Source: Symbioplanes lichenis (lineage in GTDB: Bacteria > Actinomycetota > Actinomycetes > Mycobacteriales > Micromonosporaceae). Taken from it: a stretch of DNA of 64,000 nt. Location of the stretch: assembly GCF_030709675.1 (NCBI RefSeq), contig NZ_JAUZQD010000026.1:1-64000 (forward strand). Direction: 5' to 3'. The translations under genes were made by a program, and so were the position numbers. Shown piece after piece: positions 44,470 through 52,413 of the stretch. The number at the start of each line of letters is the position of its first letter. Position 1 is the first letter of the stretch. The notes under the pieces were generated by a model. The model made no database searches. It was not told the DNA's origin and was given only the letters and a program-made list of their open reading frames with translations.

Positions 44470-45641
44470 GGGCGAACACCTGGGCGGGGCGCAACAAGGT
44501 CGAGGTCCGTGACGTGCCGGACCCGAAGATCCTCAACAGCCGCGACGCGATCGTCCGGATCACCTCCACCGCGATCTGCGGCTCTGACCTGCACCTGGTC
44601 GACGGGTACGTCCCCACGATGCAGGACGGCGACGTCATGGGCCACGAGTTCATGGGCGAGGTGGTCGAGGTCGGCTCCGGGGTGACCGCGGACAAGCTGC
44701 GGGCCGGCGACCGGGTGGTCGTGCCGTTCCCGATCGCGTGCGGCGCCTGTGCCGCCTGCGCCGCCGAGCTGTACTCGTGCTGCGAGAACACCAACCCCAA
44801 CGCCGGGATCGCCGAGAAGATGTTCGGCCACCCGGTCGCCGGGATCTTCGGCTATTCGCATCTGACCGGCGGCTTCGCGGGCGGTCAGGCGCAGTACGCG
44901 CGGGTGCCGTTCGCCGACGTCGGGCCGCTGAAGATCGAGTCCGACCTGACCGACGAGCAGGTGCTGTTCCTGTCCGACATCCTGCCCACCGGCTACATGG
45001 GCGCTGAGATGTGCGACATCCGGCCCAGTGACGTGGTGGCGGTGTGGGGCGCCGGTCCGGTCGGCCAGTTCGCCATGGACAGTGCCCGGGTGCTCGGCGC
45101 CGCGAAGGTGATCGCCATCGACAAGGAGCCGTACCGGTTGCGGATGGCCGAGGAGGCGGGTCACATCCCGATCAACTTCGACGACGCCGACGTACGCTCG
45201 AAGCTGCTCGAACTCACCGGTGGGCGGGGCCCCGACAAGTGCATCGACGCGGTGGGGCTGGAAGCCACCCACGGCAGCGCGCACATCGCCGCGTACGACC
45301 GGGTGAAGCAGGCCGTGCGGTCGGAGACCGAGCGCCCGCACGCGCTGCGCCAGGCGATCCTGTCCTGTCGCAGCGGTGGCGTCGTCTCCGTGATCGGCGT
45401 CTACGGCGGATTGCTGGACAAATTCCCCGCCGGCGCCTGGATGAACCGGTCGCTGACCCTGCGCACCGGGCAGTGCCACGTGCAGCGCTACATGAAGCCG
45501 CTGCTGGAGCGCATCGAGCGCGGCGAGATCGACTCGACCCGGATCATCACGCACACCCTGCCGCTCGACGAGGCCGAGCGTGGCTTCGACCTGTTCAAGA
45601 ACAAGCAGGACAACTGCGAGAAGGTTGTCCTGAAGCCCTGA
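44466..45641 (+). CDS. Zinc-dependent alcohol/formaldehyde dehydrogenase, third paralogue
   Basis: 391 residues. Zinc ligands in TAICGSDLHLVDGY and GHEFMGEV; the structural loop FPIACGACAACAAELYSCC keeps four Cys; NAD loop VWGAGPVGQFAMDSA. It pairs with the SRPBCC gene upstream through a 4-bp overlap. Closely related to 38720 and more distant from 36966. Likely oxidises an aldehyde or alcohol with NAD. Confidence 0.88.
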   Translation: MRANTWAGRNKVEVRDVPDPKILNSRDAIVRITSTAICGSDLHLVDGYVPTMQDGDVMGHEFMGEVVEVGSGVTADKLRAGDRVVVPFPIACGACAACAAELYSCCENTNPNAGIAEKMFGHPVAGIFGYSHLTGGFAGGQAQYARVPFADVGPLKIESDLTDEQVLFLSDILPTGYMGAEMCDIRPSDVVAVWGAGPVGQFAMDSARVLGAAKVIAIDKEPYRLRMAEEAGHIPINFDDADVRSKLLELTGGRGPDKCIDAVGLEATHGSAHIAAYDRVKQAVRSETERPHALRQAILSCRSGGVVSVIGVYGGLLDKFPAGAWMNRSLTLRTGQCHVQRYMKPLLERIERGEIDSTRIITHTLPLDEAERGFDLFKNKQDNCEKVVLKP

Positions 45642-45648
45642 CGGTCAC

Positions 45649-45681
45649 CCGTTCCCGGCCGCCGCCGGCGGCCGGGAACGG
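45649..45681. terminator. Strong bidirectional hairpin terminator
   Basis: A perfect 15-bp stem (45649-45663 with 45667-45681) and a 3-nt loop lie between the convergent dehydrogenase and peroxidase genes. Confidence 0.75.
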
Positions 45682-45695
45682 CGGACCCTCGCTCC

Positions 45696-47498
45696 CTACG
45701 ACGCGGCTGACCGAGCGCGCCGCCACGGATGGAAGGCCGTGGGCGCCTTGGCCAGGGCGGGGCGGAGCGACGGGTGGTGGCGCAGCAGGACGTCGGCCAT
45801 GGTGGTGTTGTCGATCCACTTCAGGCCTTCGCGGGTGTAGACCTCCGGCTTGTAGTAGTCGGTGAAGAAGCGATCGCTGTTGAGCCGGCGGGACGCCATC
45901 AGGATGAAGACGCGGAACGCGGTGTCGCTGAAGGCGAAGCCGGCCGGGAGGCGCTCGGCGTACATGCCGACGGTGAGGTCGACCTGCTCGATGTCGCCGT
46001 CGTAGGCGTCGCTGATCTGGCGGGCCCAGTCCGGGTTGCCGGTGAGCTTCTCGAAGCTCGTGGCCGGGTCGAGGTGCAGCAGCCGGCGGAACTCGTTGTA
46101 GCGCGGCACGCCGAGCTCGCGCGAGCGCAGGATGTCCGTGGCGGCCAGGTCCTGGAGGTGACCGTCCGGGCGCTCGTACTCCTGCAGGAACTTCGGGAAG
46201 TTGTGCAGCGTGACCAGGCCGGGCGGCAGGGTGCCGAAGCTGTAGAGCAGGTCGGCCCGGCTGATCTCGGTCATCAGCTTGGAGCCGGCGGGCCCGGCCA
46301 GGTCGCGGAACGACGCCTCGCGCAGGGTGCGGTCGTCGCCGGCGGCGCGCAGGTGCCACTCGTCGCGGATCAGCGGGTGCATGCGGTAGACGGCGACGAA
46401 CTCCTCGGTCAGGGCGAACGGCACGCCGAAGTGGTCGGTTGCGGCGCCCGGGATGCCGCTGACGACCTCGCTGGACGAGACGCGGCCGAAGAGGTTGTGG
46501 ACGCGCTCGCCGGCCAGGCCGTACCAGTTGGCGCGCATCCCGGCGACCGTGGTCGGGTGGCTGATGACCGCGGGCGTCCACTCGACGGTGTGGATCTTCG
46601 CGATGAGCGCGGCGACGATCAGCCGGGCCCGCTGGAAGAGCTCCTCGTCGGTCCACGCGGGATACCGGGCGTGCAGCATGTCGCAGACGGCGTTGTGCTC
46701 GGCCGCGAAGAGCTGCTGCAAAAGGGCCAGACCCAGCCAGAATCCCGGTACGGAGTCAGCCTCGCCGGGCAGGTCGAGGTGCAGCTTGCCCTCGTTCCCC
46801 GTACGCAGCGCCTGTTGCTCCGCCACGCTGCTGCCGTAGAGCTGCGACGCGTCCCACCAGTGCGAGTTCACGTTGACCGTCGTGGGCGGGGTGCCGGGGT
46901 CGACTGTGGCGGGCCGGGTCGGGTCGGGTTTCGTACGCATGATGTGCATGGGTTGCTGCGGCCAGGGATCGTCGGCCGTCAGCGGGACCACCCACGGGTC
47001 GTCCTTCGGGCTCTCGCCGTGGCTGAACCAGTCGCGGATCATGAACTGCAGCCACGCGGCGACGAGCGAGTTGACGGTCTCCGCGGGCACGAACTCGTCG
47101 CGGGTCAGCAACGCGCGGCTCAGCTCGCGGGGGTTCGGGGTGAGCACGGCGGCGTTCTCGGGGCGGACCACCGAGGAGAGCGGCACGTTGCGGCCGAAGC
47201 GGGCGCCGGCCATGCCCATGCGGGGCTGGGCGAGGTCGTTGTACGTACCGTCGGGTGATCTGTTGATCTTGTGGTGCTCGGCCGGGGGCGGGATCGGCGG
47301 CAGGTTGGCCGTCGGTAATTGCGACGTGTCGTGCAGGTTCGCCTGGCGCAGCCGCGTGCGCAGGCCGATGAGCTCGGCCAGGCCGAGCAGGGTCGGCAGT
47401 TTGTCCCAGCCGGCCCTGCGGTCGACGTACTCGGCGGCGACGGTGAAGAGATCGGACAGCAGGGGGCGCTTCTTCGGGCGCTTCTCGAGGTCGGACAT
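45696..47498 (-). CDS. Animal-type heme peroxidase / alpha-dioxygenase-like protein
   Basis: 600 residues, no signal peptide. Family blocks: SLVAAWLQFMIRDWFSHG (distal heme region, about 155-172), AKIHTVEWTPAVI, and LVTLHNFPKFLQ (late proximal region). These match the fatty-acid alpha-dioxygenase branch of the An_peroxidase family, which adds oxygen to fatty acids. The first His of the usual HDWxxH pair is Arg here, with the second His kept. Whether it is a dioxygenase, a peroxidase or inactive is open. Single-gene unit. Confidence 0.82.
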   Translation of the reverse strand: MSDLEKRPKKRPLLSDLFTVAAEYVDRRAGWDKLPTLLGLAELIGLRTRLRQANLHDTSQLPTANLPPIPPPAEHHKINRSPDGTYNDLAQPRMGMAGARFGRNVPLSSVVRPENAAVLTPNPRELSRALLTRDEFVPAETVNSLVAAWLQFMIRDWFSHGESPKDDPWVVPLTADDPWPQQPMHIMRTKPDPTRPATVDPGTPPTTVNVNSHWWDASQLYGSSVAEQQALRTGNEGKLHLDLPGEADSVPGFWLGLALLQQLFAAEHNAVCDMLHARYPAWTDEELFQRARLIVAALIAKIHTVEWTPAVISHPTTVAGMRANWYGLAGERVHNLFGRVSSSEVVSGIPGAATDHFGVPFALTEEFVAVYRMHPLIRDEWHLRAAGDDRTLREASFRDLAGPAGSKLMTEISRADLLYSFGTLPPGLVTLHNFPKFLQEYERPDGHLQDLAATDILRSRELGVPRYNEFRRLLHLDPATSFEKLTGNPDWARQISDAYDGDIEQVDLTVGMYAERLPAGFAFSDTAFRVFILMASRRLNSDRFFTDYYKPEVYTREGLKWIDNTTMADVLLRHHPSLRPALAKAPTAFHPWRRARSAAS

Positions 47499-47561
47499 CG
47501 TCGCAGTATGAAATGTGGCCTGGACGCAGCGTCACCACGTTGACGCCATGGCGACAGGCCC

Positions 47562-48665
47562 TCAGCAGCCGATCCGCGCGGCGGCGACCCGGACGTCGTC
47601 GTACCAGAGCGTGTCGGCGCCGTCGCCGTAGCTCTCCCAGCCCAGCCGCAGGTCGGTCAGGCGCGGGCGGTAGGTGCGGTTCAGCCACTGGCTGTCGATG
47701 TCGTGGGTGGGCACGCCGTCCTGCCGCAGCCCGGGTACGGACACCCCGTCGAGCCATGTCTCCATGGTCCCGTCCGTGCCGTTGACCGAGAACTCGACGC
47801 ACGTCCACGTGTTCACCGGCAGCGGGCGGGACAGGGCGACGCCGGCCGGGCTCTGCTCGGGCAAGGTCGCGTCGTCGGAGGCGCGGTTCCACTGGAGAGC
47901 GCCGTTCTGGCCGCCGAAGCGCAGGTCCTTGCTGCCGTCGGCGGCGTCGCGGAGGGCGACGGCGGTGACGTGGGCGGCGGGCAGGGCGGTCGTGTGGCGT
48001 ACGTAATAGCGGACGTGCCACACCGTGGCCGCGTCATCGATGATCGCGTCGTTGGCGGCGAAGACGTGGTTGCAGTAGCCGGCGGCACCATTGATCCGCA
48101 GCGACTTGGTGCCCGTGTGCGCGACTGTGGTGTCGATGGTCGCCGTGCCCGCGCCCGAGCAGTCCGGTGTGGACACCGACCAGTCGCCGGACGGGACGCT
48201 CGTGGCCTGGTCCTCGAACCCGCCGTCGGTGGCGCCGGGGGCCGGGGGTGTCGTCGGTCCGTCCTCGCCGCAGGAGACGCCGTTGACGGCGAAGTCGGTG
48301 GGCGCGGCGCCGGTGCCCGTGCCCTGCAGGCCGAAGGAGGCGGTGCCGCCGGTGGGCACGGTGCCGTTCCAGGCGAGGCTCGCGGCGGTGACGGTCCGGC
48401 CGGCCTGGGTGACGGTGGCGTTCCAGGCGGAGGTGACCTGCTGGGTGCCCGGGAAGGTCCAGGTCAGGGTCCAGCCGCTCAGCGGGGCGGCGGTGTTGGT
48501 CAGCGTGACGTCGGCGGTGAAGCCGGTGCTCCACGCGTTGGTCTTCCACGCGACGTCACAGGTGGCGGCCGCGGCTGCGGGGGCAGCGGGCGCGGCGCTC
48601 GCGGGTGCGGGGACGGTCAGGACGGTGCTCGCGGCGAGGACGGCCGCGGCGAGGGTCAGGCGCAT
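47562..48665 (-). CDS. Secreted CBM2 carbohydrate-binding protein
   Basis: 367 residues. Signal peptide to about residue 24 (PASA), then a CBM2 cellulose-binding module (CDVAWKTNAWSTGFTADVTLTNTAAPLSGWTLTWTFPG to VNGVSCG, about 35-135), a Pro/Gly linker and a beta-sandwich domain of about 210 residues with concanavalin-like features (WETWLDGVSVPG-type strands, ending WYDDVRVAAARIGC). No catalytic acids typical of a glycosidase were recognised, so it may be a binding protein or a polysaccharide lyase relative. A CebR-like box sits just before it. Confidence 0.84.
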   Translation of the reverse strand: MRLTLAAAVLAASTVLTVPAPASAAPAAPAAAAATCDVAWKTNAWSTGFTADVTLTNTAAPLSGWTLTWTFPGTQQVTSAWNATVTQAGRTVTAASLAWNGTVPTGGTASFGLQGTGTGAAPTDFAVNGVSCGEDGPTTPPAPGATDGGFEDQATSVPSGDWSVSTPDCSGAGTATIDTTVAHTGTKSLRINGAAGYCNHVFAANDAIIDDAATVWHVRYYVRHTTALPAAHVTAVALRDAADGSKDLRFGGQNGALQWNRASDDATLPEQSPAGVALSRPLPVNTWTCVEFSVNGTDGTMETWLDGVSVPGLRQDGVPTHDIDSQWLNRTYRPRLTDLRLGWESYGDGADTLWYDDVRVAAARIGC

Positions 48666-48678
48666 CGGGACTCCTGTT

Positions 48679-48692
48679 TGGGAGCGCTTCCA
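48679..48692. promoter_or_regulatory. CebR-like LacI-family operator
   Basis: TGGGAGCGCTTCCA differs by one base from the actinobacterial CebR box TGGGAGCGCTCCCA, which controls cellulose genes in response to cellobiose. It lies 14 bp upstream of the CBM2 start, just downstream of an AT-rich TATTAATATA-like stretch that could be the -10 region. This fits a repressor blocking initiation. Confidence 0.72.
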
Positions 48693-48882
48693 GGGATCGA
48701 TGAACGTATATTAATAGGCGCGGCGCCTGTGCTCTTCATTAATTGTTCTTTAGAGATTGGATCCGCTGGTGGGGCGGGGCGCATAGTCGAGCGCGCGCCT
48801 CCACCGGGCGCCCGCCCCTGGCGCCTTCCCGGCCCAGGGCGGCCACGCGGGTCGTCCCCACCCGCCGATCGACAGGACCACC

Positions 48883-49719
48883 GTGCCCCCCACACGTCAC
48901 CGCCGGCCCTCCCGCAAGCGGACCAAGGTCATCGTGATTGCCACCGCCGCGCTGGGCGTCCTGGGCGCCGGCGCCGCCGGGGTCGCGAACGCCGGCACCT
49001 TCCACCACCGCCCGCAGGCCGTCCGGCACGTCACGCCGTCGCTGGGCCCGGCGACCGCGTTCGCCGACCGGGGGCGGCACAAGCCCCGGCCGCGGCCCAC
49101 GGCGTCGGCGTCGGCTTCCACGACCCGACCGCCCACGTCCGCGCCCACCACTGCGCCCACGACGGTTGCGCCTACTTCGCCGCCGACGTCCGCCTCCGCC
49201 CCTCCTTCCCCTTCGCCTTCGGCGTCGCCTACTTCCCCGACGCCGCCCACGACTCGGCCTACGACCACGCCGCCGACGACCACGCCGCCCGCGACCGGCG
49301 GCACGGTCATCGAGCAGGCTCTGGCTCACATCAATGCCGCGCGTACGGCCGCCGGCGTCGGCGTGCTGACGCTGGACGCCAACTTGTCCCAGGCTTCCGC
49401 CGCTCACAACGCGCTGATGGTCGGCGGCTGCGGGCTGTCGCACCAGTGCACGGGCGAGGCCGGGCTGGGCGACCGCTTCACCGCCGCCGGGGTCAAGTGG
49501 ACGTCGGCCGGCGAGAACATCGGCCAGGGCAACGCGGCGAACACCGACGCCTCGATCCTGGCGGCCGCGAACGGGCTGACCGACCTGATGCTGGCCGAGG
49601 TCGCCCCGAACGACGGGCACCGGAAGAACCTGCTCAACGCCGGCTTCAAGCGGGTGGGGCTCGCGGTGACGCGGGGGGCTGACGGGCGGGTGTGGTTCAC
49701 CCAGGACTTCGTGAACTGA
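48883..49719 (+). CDS. Secreted CAP/SCP-domain protein
   Basis: 278 residues from GTG. A basic N-terminus with a membrane/signal segment (VIVIATAALGVLGAGAAGVANA) is followed by a Pro/Thr/Ser linker (about 70-145) and a CAP domain (ALAHINAARTAAGVGVLTLDANLSQASAAHNALMVGG to the end). The CAP residues His, Glu (GENIG) and His (DGHRKNLL) are kept. Bacterial CAP proteins are secreted and of uncertain activity. Confidence 0.87.
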   Translation: MPPTRHRRPSRKRTKVIVIATAALGVLGAGAAGVANAGTFHHRPQAVRHVTPSLGPATAFADRGRHKPRPRPTASASASTTRPPTSAPTTAPTTVAPTSPPTSASAPPSPSPSASPTSPTPPTTRPTTTPPTTTPPATGGTVIEQALAHINAARTAAGVGVLTLDANLSQASAAHNALMVGGCGLSHQCTGEAGLGDRFTAAGVKWTSAGENIGQGNAANTDASILAAANGLTDLMLAEVAPNDGHRKNLLNAGFKRVGLAVTRGADGRVWFTQDFVN

Positions 49720-49804
49720 TCGGCCGGCCCGGCCTTCATCGCTCTTGGCGGGATTCCGGCGGTACGTGGCATCGCGGCCACTGTCGCCGGGTTCCCGCTG
49801 TTTC

Positions 49805-49810
49805 TAGGTT
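49805..49810 (+). promoter_or_regulatory. Likely -10 of a leaderless DUF6010 transcript
   Basis: TAGGTT lies 6 bp before the ATG at 49817, the spacing expected if the ATG is the first base of the mRNA. The ribosome site is poor, which agrees. The -35 is not clear. Confidence 0.4.
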
Positions 49811-49816
49811 CGGGGC

Positions 49817-50224
49817 ATGACTGTTGTGGGCCCGCTCTTGATCGGCGTCGTGTACTGCTTGCTCAACCTGCTGATCCGGGAGCCGCACCGGCGGACCGCC
49901 AACGCGTTGATGATCGCCGGGGCGGGAGCGGCGTATCTCAGCGGCGGCGGGCTCGGGGCCGGGGAGCTGCCGTTCACCGCGGTGATGACGTACGTCGCGT
50001 ACAGGGGGCTGCGGTCCTGGAACTGGATCGGCGCGGGCTGGCTGCTGCACACGGCGTGGGACATCGTGCACCACGTCAAGGGGGCGCCGATCCTGCCGTT
50101 CGAGCCCGGGTCGTCGTACGGGTGCGCGATCTGCGATCCGGTGATCGCGCTGTGGTGTTTCGGCCTCTTCCGCTCGTCGCGGTTCTCCCGGCTCTCCGGC
50201 CTCTTCCGCCGGCGGGCCGCTTGA
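49817..50224 (+). CDS. DUF6010 membrane protein
   Basis: 135 residues, three to four membrane segments. The conserved block is GWLLHTAWDIVHHVKGAPILPFEPGSSYGCAICDPVIALW, typical of DUF6010. Function is unknown. The stop lies in a TGATCA palindrome of a short repeat. Confidence 0.78.
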   Translation: MTVVGPLLIGVVYCLLNLLIREPHRRTANALMIAGAGAAYLSGGGLGAGELPFTAVMTYVAYRGLRSWNWIGAGWLLHTAWDIVHHVKGAPILPFEPGSSYGCAICDPVIALWCFGLFRSSRFSRLSGLFRRRAA

Positions 50225-50289
50225 TCAGGCTCTTGCGTCGACAGGCTGCCTGATCAGGCTCTTGTGAACGGCGGGCCGCTTGATCAGGC
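50212..50289. repeat. Short direct repeats around the DUF6010 stop
   Basis: GCGGGCCGCTTGATCAGGC occurs at 50212-50230 and 50271-50289, and TGATCAGGCTCTTG at 50222-50235 and 50251-50264. TGATCA provides the stop codons of both convergent genes. This looks like a local tandem duplication in the 59-bp gap. Confidence 0.7.
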
Positions 50290-50715
50290 GCGCACGACGT
50301 AGGTCTTGGCGAGCATGTCGCCGAGGCGCCGGCGCCGCTTGGAGTTGACGACGATGATCAGCGCGACCAGATAGCCGAGGATGCTGTCGACGATCCGGCT
50401 GACCGTGCGCACCAGGGCCGACACGAGGCCCGGGCGGCGGCCCTGCTCGTCGACCACCCGGATGCCGGTGACCAGCTTGCCGACCGTGCGGCCGAGCGTG
50501 CCCTCGAGCACGACGTAGTAGAGCACGATCACGGCGAGGGCCGTCAGGCTGCCGCCGGTCGACAGCGCGGTGAGGTCGAACCCGTCGACGCCCGGGTCGA
50601 TCTCGCTGCCGAGGGCCCAGGTGACCAACCGGACGAGCACGCTGAGCACGATCCCGTCGACGAGGGTGGCCACGACGCGGCGGCCGGTGACGTGGGTGTC
50701 GAGTTCCGGATTCAC
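50284..50715 (-). CDS. RDD family membrane protein
   Basis: 143 residues from GTG 50715 (TTG 50724 is an alternative). RDD motifs are present: DTHVTGRRVVATLVDGIVL and GTLGRTVGKLVTGIRVVDEQGRRP, with three membrane segments. TACCTT seven bases before the GTG (50723-50728) fits a leaderless start and supports this choice. RDD proteins are possibly transporters; role unknown. Confidence 0.82.
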   Translation of the reverse strand: MNPELDTHVTGRRVVATLVDGIVLSVLVRLVTWALGSEIDPGVDGFDLTALSTGGSLTALAVIVLYYVVLEGTLGRTVGKLVTGIRVVDEQGRRPGLVSALVRTVSRIVDSILGYLVALIIVVNSKRRRRLGDMLAKTYVVRA

Positions 50716-50734
50716 GACGATCAAGGTAGCGAAC

Positions 50735-51049
50735 TCAGTCCAGGAACCGGACGTCCAGGCGACTGATCAGCCCGGCCGCCCAGCGCAGGCTCAGGGTGCC
50801 GGTGCCACCGCGCGACCACTCGAAGAGGACGGTGTTGCCGTCCACGGACACGACGCGCATCGTGTCGTCCGGCGGGTTCTCCGCGTACGCGGCCGCGATG
50901 GCAGCGCGCCCGGTGAACGGGCCCGCCGGCACCGGAGTGAACGTCATCACAGCATCCGGGTGCAGCGCCGCCACCACGGGCGACCAGTCGCCGGTGCGGA
51001 CGGCGGTGTTGAAGCGGTCGATGTGTGCCGCGTTTCTGTCGTACCCCAC
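50735..51049 (-). CDS. NTF2/SnoaL-like protein
   Basis: 104 residues. The pattern AAHIDRFNTAVRTGDWSPVVAALHPDAVMTFTPVPAGPFTGRAAIAAAY is that of nuclear transport factor 2-like small domains, which act as binding proteins or as isomerases. GTG 51049 is chosen because it leaves the divergent gene at 51065 clear; GTG 51073 would overlap it. Function cannot be set. Confidence 0.75.
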   Translation of the reverse strand: MGYDRNAAHIDRFNTAVRTGDWSPVVAALHPDAVMTFTPVPAGPFTGRAAIAAAYAENPPDDTMRVVSVDGNTVLFEWSRGGTGTLSLRWAAGLISRLDVRFLD

Positions 51050-51064
51050 GGGAAGGATGGTCGC

Positions 51065-51775
51065 ATGCTTCACGAGGACGAAGGTGTGTTCCGCGCTGTC
51101 CAGAAACTGGTGCTCGCGGGGGAATATCGGGACGAGCTGCCCGGCCGCCCGGGCGAGGACCTGACCGGAGGTGGGGCGTTCGAGCGCGCCCCCGACGGCC
51201 GTCCGCGCCGGCTGCACTGGCGGGGCGACCCGGGGTTCCGCGCCGGGCGGCGGACGGGTCGCATCCCGCCGCTCCCGCCGCTGACCCCGGCTCCGGCCGA
51301 GGCGGTGGCCGAGCTCGAGACCGCTCTGGGTACGCGGCTGCCTGCCCTGTTGCGTCGCTGCTACACCGAGCTCGGGGACGGCGGCTTCGGTCCCGCCTAC
51401 GGTCTGCCGGGCCTGGTCGCGCGGCGGCAGTTCCACGCCGGCACGATGCTGGAGACCTACCGGGCGCAGCGCAAGTGGCCGCAGCCGTGGCGGGAGCGAG
51501 CGGAGGCGCTCCTGCCGATCTGCGACTGGGGCGGCGGCGTCCAGTCCTTCGTCGACCTGACCGACGCGACGATGTGGGCCCTCGACCCCTACGCGGGCCC
51601 GGCCGACCAGCTCGGGCTCCTGCTGTTCCCGCAGCCCATGACGCTGACCGAGTGGCTCGGCCGCTGGACCGCCGGCGCCCTCCACCAGCCGGCGATCATC
51701 CGTGACCAGGCGACCGGCCGCCTCCGGCCCGCCGTCGACGCCGACCACGAGGAGGAGTGGCTGCAGGTGGCCTGA
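51065..51775 (+). CDS. SMI1/KNR4 (SUKH) family protein
   Basis: 236 residues. The SUKH core is LTPAPAEAVAELETALGTRLPALLRRCYTELGDGGFGPAYGL, then LPICDWGGGVQSFVDLTDATMWALDPYAG. SUKH proteins are frequent immunity proteins of contact-dependent toxins, but many stand alone. No toxin gene is adjacent here. It is divergent from the NTF2-like gene, with a gap of 15 bp. Confidence 0.8.
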   Translation: MLHEDEGVFRAVQKLVLAGEYRDELPGRPGEDLTGGGAFERAPDGRPRRLHWRGDPGFRAGRRTGRIPPLPPLTPAPAEAVAELETALGTRLPALLRRCYTELGDGGFGPAYGLPGLVARRQFHAGTMLETYRAQRKWPQPWRERAEALLPICDWGGGVQSFVDLTDATMWALDPYAGPADQLGLLLFPQPMTLTEWLGRWTAGALHQPAIIRDQATGRLRPAVDADHEEEWLQVA

Positions 51776-52010
51776 CCCGCCGGCCCGGGCCCGGCCGCCG
51801 GCGCCGACCTACGAGCTGCGGGTCGCCTGGCCGCGCCCGGCTGCCGGCGTCGATCGCAGAGCACGAAGCGGGTGGGAGGTTCGGTCGCGCCCGCCGCCTC
51901 CGCGGCCCGGGGGGCTGAGTGTCGGGCTTCGGTCAGGGCGCCTCGATGGCGCCGGCGCGGTGGTAGGCACAGGGAGTCGGACGCCGGGGTGAGCGGTGAC
52001 GGGGTGCGCG

Positions 52011-52403
52011 ATGGACGAGGCGGCGCTGATCCGGGAGATCGCGTGTGTGGTGCGCGGGCAGATCGGCGTGCTCGCGACCGGTGATCCCGCGGCGGCCGAC
52101 GCCCGGCTGGCGGCGGTGCTCAACGCGCCGGCCGTGGATCCCGAGCGGCTGCTGGACGTGCTGGAGTCCGACGCCGGGCTGCACCGCGTCGCGGCCGAGG
52201 CGCTCGCGGCGGGCAGCCCGGCGCTCGCGTCGCTCGCCGTCGTGCGCTCGGCCGGGCTTCCGGGGCACGGCGATCCGGACTTCCTGCCGACCCGGTTCGC
52301 CTGCCCGGAGGCGGACTTCGTCTGGTACAGGCGGTCCGTGGGCGGCGCGCCGCCGGCCTGCCCGACGCACGGGGCCGTGCTCGTGGCCGACCGGCAGCAG
52401 TGA
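52011..52403 (+). CDS. Small protein of the CHAT operon with Cys-rich motif
   Basis: 130 residues from ATG 52011. The first 85 are helical (MDEAALIREIACVVRGQIG), resembling an effector-associated death-like or small helical domain. The end carries FACPEADFVWYRRSVGGAPPACPTHGAVLV, a C...CPxH pattern that may bind zinc. It begins the CHAT operon, with the membrane protein 10 bp behind. No known function. Confidence 0.65.
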   Translation: MDEAALIREIACVVRGQIGVLATGDPAAADARLAAVLNAPAVDPERLLDVLESDAGLHRVAAEALAAGSPALASLAVVRSAGLPGHGDPDFLPTRFACPEADFVWYRRSVGGAPPACPTHGAVLVADRQQ

Positions 52404-52413
52404 GGACCGGAGG

